Assembly (NCBI RefSeq): GCF_900103365.1
Contig: NZ_LT629703.1
Location: forward strand, 1,860,001 to 1,924,000
Direction: 5' to 3'
Origin: Afipia sp. GAS231
GTDB lineage: Bacteria; Pseudomonadota; Alphaproteobacteria; Rhizobiales; Xanthobacteraceae
DNA: 64,000 bases
Both the position numbers and the translations under genes were made by a program. Of this stretch, positions 16,533 through 24,783 are shown piece after piece. The notes beneath the pieces are model-generated. The model was not told the origin of the DNA. It ran no database searches and worked only from the letters and a program-made list of their open reading frames with translations. The stretch's first letter is position 1, and every line of letters begins with the position of its first letter.

Positions 16533-17147
16533 ATGGGACTGCAGTCGCAAATCGTCGGTCTGTCGGTCGCCTATGTCCTGCTGGCGGCGCTGCTGCTTGT
16601 GGTCGCCTTGCGCGTTCGCGCACCCTGGCCGCTCAAGGCTGCCGCCGTTGTCATCACCAGCATGTTCTACTGCATCGCGTTCTTCCGCGTCGAAGGCCTG
16701 CCCGGATGGTCCGCGGCCGCACCGTTGCCGCCGCAGTTCCAACTGCTGTGGGCACGGGTGGTAGATCCGAACCCGCTCGATCGCGATCCCGGCGCGGTGC
16801 ATGTCTGGGTCGAGGAACTCGACGCTGCCAATATTCCGAGCGGTCAGCCACGCGCCTATCGGCTGCCCTGGTCGCCGACGCTTGCCGCAAAAGTGGAAGC
16901 CGCGCGCGATGAAATCATGAAAGGCCGTCCGCAAGGCGGTCGCGCGGCCGATTACGGTACCGGCACCGGACAGGCCGCGCCCGAAGGCCCATCCGACGTC
17001 ACCAAGCTTCGCCCCGCCGCGGCGCCGGGCGGCGATCCGACCGGCGGCGGACTGCTCGATCTGTCGTTCCTGACCGGTGAATCCGGCAACATCGAATTTT
17101 CGGCGCTGCCGCCGCCGGTGCTTCCGCCCAAGGACACGCCACCCTGA
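16533..17147 (+). CDS. Membrane protein with Pro-rich periplasmic tail, third gene of ExbB-like operon
   Basis: 204 residues. Two hydrophobic spans (about 7-28 and 32-52) are followed by a conserved-looking block LLWARVVDPNPLDRDPGAVHVWVEELD and then a Gly/Pro/Ala-rich tail to the C-terminus (ending LPPPVLPPKDTPP). It starts six bases after the previous stop. The long disordered Pro-rich tail recalls TonB or TolA spacers, but no TonB C-terminal domain is present. I do not recognise the family. Together with 15128 and 15895 it appears to form a three-component, proton-driven envelope system. Confidence 0.72.
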   Translation: MGLQSQIVGLSVAYVLLAALLLVVALRVRAPWPLKAAAVVITSMFYCIAFFRVEGLPGWSAAAPLPPQFQLLWARVVDPNPLDRDPGAVHVWVEELDAANIPSGQPRAYRLPWSPTLAAKVEAARDEIMKGRPQGGRAADYGTGTGQAAPEGPSDVTKLRPAAAPGGDPTGGGLLDLSFLTGESGNIEFSALPPPVLPPKDTPP

Positions 17148-17238
17148 TTTCGGGTTTCGGGTGGCCGCGCAAATGCCGATGTCGTTTAATCGCACCGCTG
17201 CTGGAGCCGTGTTCCAAATGCTGGTTTGCGAGGCCGTC

Positions 17239-17484
17239 ATGCGAGCTTTGTACGGAGCAATACTTGGCGCGTTCCTTGTCGTCGGGTTGACGTCAGCCAC
17301 ACCGGCGCAAAACGCGCGTCCGGATCAGGTCGCGCCGACCAGCACGTCGCCATCGCTGACCGGCAAGGAGCGGCTCGGCAGAAAATGGATGGACGAGCAA
17401 CGGATCGACAACTGCAACGTCCCGGTCGACAAGCGAGGCACGCGGCCGCGGCCAACCAGCTGCGCGCATATCCCTACCGGATGA
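17239..17484 (+). CDS. Small secreted protein, 81 residues, function unknown
   Basis: A signal peptide runs to about 25 (TSATPAQN). The short mature protein contains GKERLGRKWMDEQRIDNCNVP and a second Cys near the end (PTSCAHIP), which may form one disulfide. GAGG lies seven bases before ATG 17239; an upstream open stretch to 17077 overlaps the previous gene and is rejected. The segment KERLGRKWMDEQRIDNC recurs in Bradyrhizobium conserved hypotheticals, from memory. Function is unknown. Confidence 0.75.
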   Translation: MRALYGAILGAFLVVGLTSATPAQNARPDQVAPTSTSPSLTGKERLGRKWMDEQRIDNCNVPVDKRGTRPRPTSCAHIPTG

Positions 17485-17510
17485 TCAGCAACGGCGGTCG
17501 CGACGTGACG

Positions 17511-17909
17511 TCAGACGCCGCCGGGCTGAACGTAGCAGAACACGTACCGGGTGCGGCTCAGGAATACGATGCCGTGCCCGGTGGGATTCGATTTGTCCCA
17601 TTTGAGCTTGTTGTCGGGAATTTCAATTTCCGTTCCGATCTCGATGTGGGGCCGGCCACGCGGCTCATCCGGCCGGTCGTCGGTCACGATCGCGTAGGTC
17701 TTGCCGTCCCTGACATGGATTTCATCCGCCCAATAGGCATCGGCTTCGCCGCAGCATGACGCGTTGGGAACGTCGGGCTGCATCAGGGCCTGATACCATT
17801 GCTTGAGCGAGGGATCGACGGCATCCCACTGTCCCAAATCGCGCGCACTCGTACTCGCACCTGCGCCCAGGTAACCGAAAATACCCAGGCAAAGGACGAT
17901 CCATCTCAT
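17511..17909 (-). CDS. Secreted protein with paired-cysteine motif, function unknown
   Basis: 132 residues. Signal peptide to about 22, then a mature domain with NASCCGEADAYWADEIHVRDGKTYAIV, EIEIPDNKLKWDKSNPTGHG and a terminal YVFCYVQPGGV. The adjacent cysteines followed by GEADAYW form a recognisable motif of a rhizobial conserved hypothetical family; a metal or haem role is possible but unsupported. AGGAG at normal spacing supports ATG 17909; a TTG at 17924 is the alternative. It converges with the small gene at 17239. Confidence 0.75.
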   Translation of the reverse strand: MRWIVLCLGIFGYLGAGASTSARDLGQWDAVDPSLKQWYQALMQPDVPNASCCGEADAYWADEIHVRDGKTYAIVTDDRPDEPRGRPHIEIGTEIEIPDNKLKWDKSNPTGHGIVFLSRTRYVFCYVQPGGV

Positions 17910-18166
17910 CCCCTGGCTCCTCAAGTTGTTCCGGCCGAATCAACGAAGCAAGCTTCGTGCCGCGAAGAACAACTTGAAAGATCGAGGTAGAAGAATGGCT
18001 TACCGTAGAAATACTGACTCACCCGCATCCGGCGAAAGCATCGGCCGGCGTTCGCTCTCGCGGGGGCGCAGTCGTTTGCGGCTGCAGCCGGATTTGAAGC
18101 ATCGGACGGCGGCCCGGCGCAAAGCTGCGGCTGGTGTTTCTCAGAGAGAAAAGTTCTTGAAAGGCT

Positions 18167-18242
18167 TGGTGGGCGCACCAGGGCTCGAACCTGGGACCCG
18201 ATGATTAAGAGTCATCTGCTCTACCAACTGAGCTATGCGCCC
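18167..18242 (-). tRNA. tRNA-Lys (anticodon CTT)
   Basis: The reverse strand folds as a full cloverleaf. The acceptor stem is GGGCGCA paired with TGCGCCC, the D-arm is AGCTCAGTTGGTAGAGC, the anticodon loop is CTCTTAA with anticodon CTT, and the T-arm is GGTTCGAGCC. The 3-prime CCA is encoded. Overlapping open frames on either strand here are artefacts of the tRNA. Confidence 0.97.
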
Positions 18243-18354
18243 GGATCTTGGTCCGGAGAAGCCCTGCAAGAGGGCGTCGTTTAGCAAAGCGACTCCGCGA
18301 TGTCCAGCAAGCCGGAACGAGTTTTCCCGGCCTTTGGCGGGCCCCCGGAACGGC

Positions 18355-18379
18355 AAAAAGCCGCTGGATTTCAGCGGCT
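18355..18379 (-). terminator. Rho-independent terminator after the LTXXQ gene
   Basis: Perfect 8-bp stem AGCCGCTG / CAGCGGCT with a five-base loop, followed on the minus strand by five T residues. It lies 38 bp beyond the stop codon at 18417 and upstream of the tRNA, so it separates the two transcripts. Confidence 0.8.
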
Positions 18380-18416
18380 TCCGCCGTTACCGGGATCGAC
18401 CCGCCGAAAGGGGTCC

Positions 18417-19022
18417 TTAAAGCCGTTCGGAGCCGCCCCGATCCGGGCCGCCGTCGCGGTCGTAGCGATTCCGGTCAAAATCGCGACCCCGGCCGCCGTC
18501 GTCGCGGTCACGGTCGAAGCCGCGGCCCGGTCCCATCCCGTCATGATGGCGCCAGCCTTCCCCACCGCCGAAACGGTGGTCCATATGGGTCAGCAGGGCC
18601 AGGCGGCGCTTCTGGCCGTCATCGAGCGTCTTGTAGAGCGGGTCGGCGGCGTCGGCGATTTTCTTCATGGCGGCTGCCGAGGTTGCCATGTTGTCGGCGC
18701 GCTCGCGCAAGCGGGCGACCGGATCGTCCGGCTTCTGCGGGCTCGAGTCATCCTTCTCCGCGTTCATCCGCGCATTGGCGCGATCGATCCGCAGTTTGAC
18801 GAAATCCTTCACCGCAGCTTCCACCGGCGGCCACAGCTTTTCCTGATCCGGCGTCAGCCGGAGGCCGGCGTGAACCGCGGCAATCCGCGCGTCCGCAAAC
18901 GCCGCACGATCCTCCGGGTTCATCCGCATGTGTCCGTAGGACCAATGACGGTGCTGGGCGTAGACGGCGGTCGAGCCGGCAATAGCGAGCACGGCGACGG
19001 CGGCGATGGTGAACTTTCTCAT
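18417..19022 (-). CDS. Periplasmic LTXXQ-motif (Spy/CpxP-like) protein
   Basis: 201 residues with a signal peptide (1-22, ending AVYAQ). The helical mature domain contains RLTPDQEKLWPPVE, the LTXXQ motif of Spy/CpxP-related chaperones or metal-sensing proteins, followed by further helices. The C-terminal 50 residues are a low-complexity Gly/Asp/Arg tail (DRDRDDGGRGRDFDRNRYD), probably disordered. A strong AGGAGG site supports ATG 19022. It is monocistronic, with its own terminator. It likely acts in envelope stress; the partner is unknown. Confidence 0.87.
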   Translation of the reverse strand: MRKFTIAAVAVLAIAGSTAVYAQHRHWSYGHMRMNPEDRAAFADARIAAVHAGLRLTPDQEKLWPPVEAAVKDFVKLRIDRANARMNAEKDDSSPQKPDDPVARLRERADNMATSAAAMKKIADAADPLYKTLDDGQKRRLALLTHMDHRFGGGEGWRHHDGMGPGRGFDRDRDDGGRGRDFDRNRYDRDGGPDRGGSERL

Positions 19023-19167
19023 GCGAACCTCCTGTAAAGGTTGCCTGAAGATGGGCCCACATCGAACGCGGTTCAACTTACCGATTGGAAAGAGTGCCCC
19101 CTCTTACCAAGATGTAATGTGACGCCGCCTGATGCACCGCAGCACGCTGCGCCAACTGCGGCAAAAT

Positions 19168-20454
19168 CTAAATCATCCCGAGCAACCGCGGCAGCCACAG
19201 CGATATTTCCGGCACATAGGTGATCAACCCGAGGAAGACCAGCATCGCGCACAGCCACGGCAGCACCGCGATGGTGATCTCGCTGATCCCCATTTTGGCG
19301 ATACTGCTGGCGATGTAGAGATTGAGTCCGACCGGGGGATGGCACAGACCGACCTCGGTGTTGACGATCATCAGGACGCCGAGATGAACCGGGTGGATGC
19401 CGAGCTTGGTCGCCAGCGGAAACAGGATCGGCGCCATGATCAGCAGGATCGACGACGGATCCATCACGTTGCCCGCCAGCAGCAGGATGATGTTGACGAC
19501 CAGCAGGAACATCCAGATCGAGAAATTCTTGTCGATGATCCAGGCCGCCATCTCCTGCGGGATCTGCTCCGATGTCATCAGGAACGAGAACAGCACCGCG
19601 TTGGTGATGATGTAGAGCAGCATCGAGCTCATGCTCGCGGCCTGCAGCAGCACCCTCGGCACTTCCGTGAGCTTCAGCTCCTTGTAGACGAACACCGTGA
19701 TGAAGAAGGCATACACCGCCGCTACAGCCGCGGCTTCCGTCGGCGTGAAGATGCCGCCATAGATGCCGCCGAGCACGATGCCGATCAGCAGCAGGCCCCA
19801 GAGGCTTTCGCGGAACGCAGTCCATTGCTGGCCGAGCGTGGCCTTCGGCATCTTCGGATAGCCGTTGCGCAGCGCGACAACGAAGGTCACGGCGGCGAGC
19901 ATCAGCGCGAGAATGATGCCGGGCACGATGCCGGCCATGAACAGCGCGCCGATCGAGGTGTTGGTGGAGACTCCGTACAGCACCAGGATGATCGAGGGCG
20001 GCACCAGGATGCCAAGCGCGCCCGAGGTCGCGATCACGCCGACGCCGAACCGGCGCGGGTAGCCGTACTGCACCATGGCCGGCATCATGATCGAGCCGAT
20101 CGCGACCACCGTCGCCACGCTCGACCCCGAGATCGCAGCGAACATCGCGCAGGCCGCGACGCCGGCAAGACCGAGCCCGCCCGGCAGATGCCCGACCAGC
20201 GAGGTCGTGAACGCGATCATCCGTCGCGCCACCCCGCCGCGGGTCAGGAAGGTACCGGCCAGGATGAAGAACGGGATCGCCATGATGCCGAAGTTGTCCA
20301 GCCCTGAGAACAATTTCAGGCCGACGCTTTCGATCGGCACCTGCGTCATCGTGAACAGGAAGGTCAGCACGGTGAGGCCGAGCGAAATCGAGATCGGCAT
20401 GCCCGTCAGCATCAGCGCAAACAGCAGTCCGAAGATAATGGCGGCGCTCATCAC
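19168..20454 (-). CDS. dctM: TRAP transporter large permease (DctM type)
   Basis: Inner-membrane ion-coupled permease of 428 residues with about 12 spans. Family marks are GMPISISLGL, AIPFFILAGTFLTRGGVARR, AAISGSSVATVVAIGSIMMP, PPSIILVLYG, FTPTEAAAVAAVYAF and MDPSSILLIMAPILFPLA. It overlaps dctQ by four bases (ATGA). Together with dctQ and dctP it forms a complete TRAP importer for an organic acid; the substrate is not evident. Length and spans are normal for the family. Confidence 0.96.
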   Translation of the reverse strand: MMSAAIIFGLLFALMLTGMPISISLGLTVLTFLFTMTQVPIESVGLKLFSGLDNFGIMAIPFFILAGTFLTRGGVARRMIAFTTSLVGHLPGGLGLAGVAACAMFAAISGSSVATVVAIGSIMMPAMVQYGYPRRFGVGVIATSGALGILVPPSIILVLYGVSTNTSIGALFMAGIVPGIILALMLAAVTFVVALRNGYPKMPKATLGQQWTAFRESLWGLLLIGIVLGGIYGGIFTPTEAAAVAAVYAFFITVFVYKELKLTEVPRVLLQAASMSSMLLYIITNAVLFSFLMTSEQIPQEMAAWIIDKNFSIWMFLLVVNIILLLAGNVMDPSSILLIMAPILFPLATKLGIHPVHLGVLMIVNTEVGLCHPPVGLNLYIASSIAKMGISEITIAVLPWLCAMLVFLGLITYVPEISLWLPRLLGMI

Positions 20455-21020
20455 GCTTCTCCAAGCGCGATCGGCGCGGTCTTGCTGGTTTCGACGCCAT
20501 CAACATGGGTGGCGTCATGATGCGGCAGTTGATCGGTCCGCCAGTAGGTCCACACCACCTGAAGGAAGCGGAAGCACATCAGATACGAACCCAGCGGAAT
20601 GCAGGCGTACACGATCCAGCTCGGTATCTCGAGGTCGGGCGATGTCTGGTCGGTCGACATCAATTCGATGACGAATTTGGCGCCCATGGTGCCGACGATC
20701 GCCGTGAACAGCGCGCCGCCCATCAGGCCGAACAGGATGGTGACCTTGCGCCAGCGATCATTGAGCCGGTTGATCAGCACGTCGACGCCGACATGGATGC
20801 CGGTGCGCACGCCGTAGGCGGCGCCGAACTTGGCCATCCAGATGAACATGTAGATGCACAGCTCCTGGGTCCAGGCGATGTGGATCTGGATCAGGTACGG
20901 ATAGAGAAACGGAATGCCGGTACCAAAGCGGTGCACGACGGCAACGAAGATCAGCACGGTCGCGGCGCCCATCAGCGTGCTGATCAGGATTTCCTCGAGC
21001 CGATCAAGGATACGAAGCAT
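20451..21020 (-). CDS. dctQ: TRAP transporter small permease (DctQ type)
   Basis: 189-residue membrane protein with four spans (about 14-36, 50-68, 90-112 and 132-155). It has the usual WTQELCIYMFIWMAKFGAAYGVRTGIHVGVDVL segment of DctQ. It is coupled to dctM by an ATGA overlap. Between it and dctP lies a 263-bp gap containing a long palindrome, which may serve to lower its expression relative to the binding protein. Confidence 0.94.
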   Translation of the reverse strand: MLRILDRLEEILISTLMGAATVLIFVAVVHRFGTGIPFLYPYLIQIHIAWTQELCIYMFIWMAKFGAAYGVRTGIHVGVDVLINRLNDRWRKVTILFGLMGGALFTAIVGTMGAKFVIELMSTDQTSPDLEIPSWIVYACIPLGSYLMCFRFLQVVWTYWRTDQLPHHDATHVDGVETSKTAPIALGEA

Positions 21021-21045
21021 CTTCTATGTTTCCCCAGCCATCCAA

Positions 21046-21133
21046 CCGTCATGCCCGGGCTTGTCCCGGGCATCCACGCCTTGCGTTGCTGCAAGGAGGA
21101 CGTGGATGGCCGGGACAAGCCCGGCCATGACGG
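21046..21133. repeat. Long dispersed palindrome between dctP and dctQ
   Basis: The left arm (21046-21078, starting CCGTCATGCCCGGGC) and right arm (21101-21133, ending GCCCGGCCATGACGG) are inverted 33-mers matching at 31 of 33 positions. The 22-bp loop can itself pair (CCTTGC / GCAAGG). I recognise this as a common dispersed element of Bradyrhizobium-type genomes, comparable to REP elements. In an operon mRNA it would form a very stable hairpin. Confidence 0.85.
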
Positions 21134-21239
21134 AAAATCATTCATTCTCGGCCGCATGACTCGCTGCGGCACCCCCACCCATAGCCGATGCTCCGCATCG
21201 GCGTTATCACATCAAGAACGGCGGCCATAGGCCGCCTGT

Positions 21240-21265
21240 GCCTCCCCCGCAAGCGGGAGAGGGAG
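21240..21265. repeat. Partial copy of the CCCGCAAGCGGGAGAGGG element
   Basis: CCTCCCCCGCAAGCGGGAGAGGGAG matches the right arm of the larger element at 59339-59490. It lies just after the dctP stop, on the 3-prime side of the dctP transcript, and is itself a short hairpin (CCCGC-AA-GCGGG). Confidence 0.65.
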
Positions 21266-21283
21266 TATCACCAGTCGTCGCGT

Positions 21284-22285
21284 TTAGTGGCTCGCCTGCC
21301 CGGTCTCTTTCAGGAACTCGTCGATCAGCGGCTGGCCGACGCGGGTCGCGACATCCTTGTAGACCGGCTCCACCGCCTTGCGCATCGCGGCGTCCTGCTC
21401 CGGCGTCAGCGTGACGATCTCGGTCTTGCCGCTCTTTTTGATCAGCTCGAGCGCGTCCTCGTTTTCCTTCGCCGACTGGCTGTTGCCGAAAGCGGTGGCT
21501 TCCTTCATCGCCTTGTCGAGCTCGGCGCGGATGTCGGCCGGCAGGCCGTCCCAGAACTTCTTGTTCACGACCACGACGTAGCCGATGTAGCCGTGGTTGG
21601 TGACGGTGGCGAACTTCTGCACCTCGTGCATTTTCTGGGTGTAGATGTTGGACCAGGTGTTCTCCTGGCCGTCGACCACGCCGGTCTGCAGCGCCTGATA
21701 GACTTCGCCGAACGCCATCACCTGCGGGATTGAACCGAGCGCGCGGAACTGCGCCTCCAGCACCTTCGACGACTGGATGCGGAACTTGACACCCTTGTAG
21801 TCGGCGGGGGCGACGAGCTTCTTGTTGGCGCTCATTTCCTTGAAGCCGTTGTCCCAGTAAGCGAGGCCGGTCATGCCCTTGGAATCGAGCAGCTTGAGCA
21901 GCCGGGCGCCGAGCGGGCCGTCGGTGACCTTGCGCAGCGTGGTCAGGTCGGGAAGGATGTAGGGCAGATCGAACACCTCGAATTCCTTGACCCCGATCGG
22001 GCCGAATTTCGAGTTCGACGGCGCCAGCATCTGCACCGCGCCGAGCTGCAGCGCTTCCAGCTCTTCCTTGTCCTTGTAGAGTGTCGAGTTCGGGTAGACT
22101 TCGACCTTGACCTTGCCGGCAGTGTATTTCTCGGCCAGTTCCTTGAACTTGTCGGCCGCCTTGCCCTTCGGTGTGTCGGAAGCCACCACGTGGCTGAACT
22201 TGATGACGATCGGCGCCTGCGCGGCGGCCGGACCGGCCAGAGCCAAAGCCGCGACCGATGCCGCGACCAAAATCAATCCACGCAT
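21284..22285 (-). CDS. dctP: TRAP transporter substrate-binding protein (DctP type)
   Basis: Periplasmic receptor of 333 residues with a signal peptide (1-22, GPAAAQ). Typical DctP features are IVIKFSHVVASDTPKGKAADKFKELAEKY, the ligand-carboxylate Arg in GVKFRIQSSKV, and MAFGEVYQALQTGVVDGQENTWSNIYTQKMHEVQKF. GGGAGG supports ATG 22285. It is first in the dctP-dctQ-dctM operon. The conserved Arg predicts a carboxylated ligand of C4-dicarboxylate or keto-acid type; nothing else narrows it. Confidence 0.96.
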   Translation of the reverse strand: MRGLILVAASVAALALAGPAAAQAPIVIKFSHVVASDTPKGKAADKFKELAEKYTAGKVKVEVYPNSTLYKDKEELEALQLGAVQMLAPSNSKFGPIGVKEFEVFDLPYILPDLTTLRKVTDGPLGARLLKLLDSKGMTGLAYWDNGFKEMSANKKLVAPADYKGVKFRIQSSKVLEAQFRALGSIPQVMAFGEVYQALQTGVVDGQENTWSNIYTQKMHEVQKFATVTNHGYIGYVVVVNKKFWDGLPADIRAELDKAMKEATAFGNSQSAKENEDALELIKKSGKTEIVTLTPEQDAAMRKAVEPVYKDVATRVGQPLIDEFLKETGQASH

Positions 22286-22614
22286 GTAACCTCCCGCGCT
22301 ATTTTTGCGGGACAGGGGTAGTACCCGGCCCCGAACTTTGTATGCCGGCCGCACCAATACAGAGAAGCGGACCGGATTGCCATTGCCCCTTTAGCAGGGG
22401 CTGATGTTTCGTTTTTGCTGCATCGCAAAATGCGACATTCTGTCCATACAGCAAACGTCTGCTGCGATCGGCCACCGCATATGCAGGGCGCTGTGCCCGG
22501 GTTCCGCCGCGGCGTCCAGTAGAGGTTGGCTTACGCTGGATTCGCGATAGCAGAACGGTGGATGTTTATCTCGTGGTCAGGGGAGGAATTTGGGGCGCCT
22601 ACTACCTCTCTCCA

Positions 22615-22734
22615 CGTCATTGCGAGGAGCCAACGGGTCGCGCGAATGCGCGCCCGATGACAGGCTCCGCGACGAAGCAATCCATTCTTTCTTTCCGCGG
22701 CGCGATGGATTGCTTCGCTTCGCTCGCAATGACG
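22615..22734. repeat. Dispersed palindrome CGTCATTGCGAG...CTCGCAATGACG, copy with internal insertion
   Basis: The outer arms (CGTCATTGCGAG and CTCGCAATGACG) and inner arms (GAAGCAATCCAT and ATGGATTGCTTC) match the copy at 44001-44085. This copy is about 35 bp longer: a segment beginning CAACGGGTCGCGCG interrupts the left arm. Short open frames through it are repeat-derived and not genes. Confidence 0.85.
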
Positions 22735-23453
22735 GACGATAGATACACCTTCGCATTCTCGCGGCGTGGTGCGCCCGGAGTTTTGCATTTCGTTGGCCCT
22801 CTTGAAGTGAAGAGGGCGTGGGGAAGACCGGATGCGCGCTGCACCCGCGGTCTCATGTACGATGCGTAGTAGTAATGTTGCACATGAGCATACAGGTTCA
22901 GCGGAGAACATCCGGCCTCCCCCACGCAATGGCTTTACGGCTTATACGATTTCGTCCTGGTGACCGGCTTTCTTGCCACCACCATCAACGTCAGCTTTCG
23001 CCTCTGCCAACTTGACGCCAGCACCGGGGCGTCGGACCCAAACGATTTCGCCGTACGCGAGTGCCGCGCTCGTCAGTCGCAGCCTCGCGTCCACCGCATC
23101 TCACCGCACGTTCGTGACGATCGCGAGCGCCCCTCTCATCGCGGGAGACAGGCGGAGTTAAACTCCTGATTTGCCCGACGGCTCAACGGAAATATTTTTA
23201 TCCGAAGGGCTGGACAGGTTTTTGGTGATTTGCCCGTCGGGCTACTTTGTCGCACCATGAAGATAGATTTTCTGGTTGCGCGCGAAGCGACTCGTCCGCC
23301 GTTGCTCAACGAGGCAGAAGCCGTGCCTGGCGCGCGGAGGCTAACCTTGCGCATGACCTCCGCGGGCCGTTAGGTTGGCAGTCAGAAAACGGCCGGTCAC
23401 GGATCGCCGGCAATCGATATTCATTTTTATGCGGGAACGATATATGGATCATT
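22735..23453. other. Gene-free stretch of repeat-like sequence upstream of the XRE regulator
   Basis: No reading frame here has a ribosome site or a protein-like sequence. 22806-23158 reads like a larger dispersed block (I recall similar stretches in Bradyrhizobium intergenic regions). At 23167 and 23226 a 15-bp motif TGATTTGCCCG(A/T)CGG is directly repeated 59 bp apart. The last 50 bp before 23454 are AT-richer and probably hold the regulator promoter. Confidence 0.5.
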
Positions 23454-24344
23454 ATGGCAATTGATTATCTCCAGGTCGGACAACGCCTGCGCGCGCACCG
23501 CATGGGCCTCGGGCTAACTCCCGAGCAATTGGCCGAGCAACTCGATATCTCGCGCGCAGCGCTCTACAATTATGAGAAGGGCGAGGGACCGGTAAAGCTC
23601 GAGATCCTGGAGCGGATAGCTGATTTTTTGAAGACGTCGCTACCTTCCCTTCTCGGCGTCGGCACCGAGTATTTTTCAAGCGCCACGGCCTATTTCGAAC
23701 GGCTCCGGCAAATCGAAGCGAGCTCCGAGCGCGTTCTCGTCTATTACGAGCCCGTCACCTTCCTGCTGACCTCCGACGAATATCCGCAGATCCTGCGAAA
23801 CATGCTGCTTGAAGGGCTTCCGGAAAAGCTGCCCAACCGACGCCGCGCCCAGGCTGAAATAGAGAGCCTGATCGGAATTTTGAGCGAGCGCCGGGCGACC
23901 ATATCCAAGGGCGGACCGAGTTTCGCCGGCATTGTCGGCGCCACCCAGGTGCGGCGCCTGCTGCGAACCGGCCTGATCGGGACCTACGACCTGCCAAAGG
24001 CGGAGCGGGACAAACGACGGCTGGCTGCGCGGCGAGAGGTCGAGCGGATCGCCAACATTATGGAGAACGAGCCGGTCGGCATCCAGATCGGGATTGTCGA
24101 CGACACCCTTCCCAATCAGACTTTCGAGATCTGCCGGTCGCGGGACGGCACCGTTTTGGTCGCGGTCAGTCCGTTTCGGTTGGGCGAACTGCCGAATGTG
24201 CGGTTGGGTGTCGCTACCGTGACCGCAGCGCCCGAGGCCGTCGATCTCTACCAGCGGCTCGCCGGTCAAATGTGGGAGCGGGCCGCGAAGGGCGTCAGCG
24301 GAGCGGCGCTGCTGCGCAAATGCCTGAAAGAGCCTCAGATCTGA
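23454..24344 (+). CDS. XRE-family transcriptional regulator of the pyrimidine-type operon
   Basis: 296 residues. An N-terminal Cro/CI-type helix-turn-helix (about 6-62; VGQRLRAHRMGLGLTPEQLAEQLDISRAALYNYEKGEG) is followed by a roughly 220-residue domain that I cannot name (ERVLVYYEPVTFLLTSDEYPQ, NEPVGIQIGIVDDTLPNQTFEICRSRDG), possibly ligand-sensing. ATG 23454 gives a standard regulator start; the open frame further upstream runs through repeat sequence. It lies ahead of, and in the same direction as, the MFS-PyrK-PyrD-amidohydrolase-PyrE operon, with a 439-bp gap, and probably controls it. Confidence 0.85.
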   Translation: MAIDYLQVGQRLRAHRMGLGLTPEQLAEQLDISRAALYNYEKGEGPVKLEILERIADFLKTSLPSLLGVGTEYFSSATAYFERLRQIEASSERVLVYYEPVTFLLTSDEYPQILRNMLLEGLPEKLPNRRRAQAEIESLIGILSERRATISKGGPSFAGIVGATQVRRLLRTGLIGTYDLPKAERDKRRLAARREVERIANIMENEPVGIQIGIVDDTLPNQTFEICRSRDGTVLVAVSPFRLGELPNVRLGVATVTAAPEAVDLYQRLAGQMWERAAKGVSGAALLRKCLKEPQI

Positions 24345-24783
24345 GCCGGGCCTTCGTCCGTCAGAGGAGCTCCTGCCCGGCCCTCGAGATCGGAATCTCG
24401 CCGCTACCTGCGTCAGACACTTGACAGGGCTTGCCGAAGAAATCATCGATTCAACAGGGCGTTAGCCGCTTGTGGGCGCAGCCCGCATGTCTCAACCAAT
24501 GACGGGACGGCCCTTTGTCCGGCGATCCGATCGCCGGCCTAATTTCTAAGCTGTCCATGTTTATAGAATAATCTTGATTTTTATACGACGGCGATGTGAA
24601 CTGTCATATCGGGATCGGGACGATCGAGCCTCGATAGTGCCAACCCATGTTCCGCGCTTCGCTGCGCGCTCCATGGCGGGCGGAAGATCGCCTCGTCAAC
24701 GTGCGCCGTGCGAATTTGAAGATTCATGGCTGAGACCGCAGCAAGCGGTCGCAGCCGCAACGCATTTTCGACGGGAGATTCGC
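24345..24783. promoter_or_regulatory. Promoter region of the pyrimidine-type catabolic operon
   Basis: A 439-bp gap without a gene. TGATTTTTATACG at 24575-24587 closely matches TCATTTTTATGCG at 23421-23433, which lies 21 bp before the regulator start; 11 of 13 positions agree. Both sit in AT-rich islands, so a shared operator or promoter element for the XRE regulator is plausible. GGGAG at 24774 is the ribosome site of the MFS gene. Confidence 0.35.

Noticed and set aside
18167..18242. tRNA-Lys as an integration site of a genomic island
   Set aside because: No duplicated tRNA end, integrase or composition change was seen on either side.
18141..18356. Small frame reading RIAQLVEQMTLNHRVPGSSPG
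   Set aside because: This peptide is the known translation of a tRNA gene; the locus is tRNA-Lys.
20984..21178. Frames on both strands reading SCPGLSRAS or PGTSPGMT
   Set aside because: They come from the palindrome at 21046-21133.
21021..21283. Possible CRISPR-like or attachment-site repeats
   Set aside because: The repeats are a single inverted pair with a hairpin loop; there are no regular spacers and no integrase nearby.
22558..22869. Frame containing SFRGAMDCFASLAMTDD
   Set aside because: It is the translation of a dispersed palindrome, not a protein; the same text appears at the copy at 44001.
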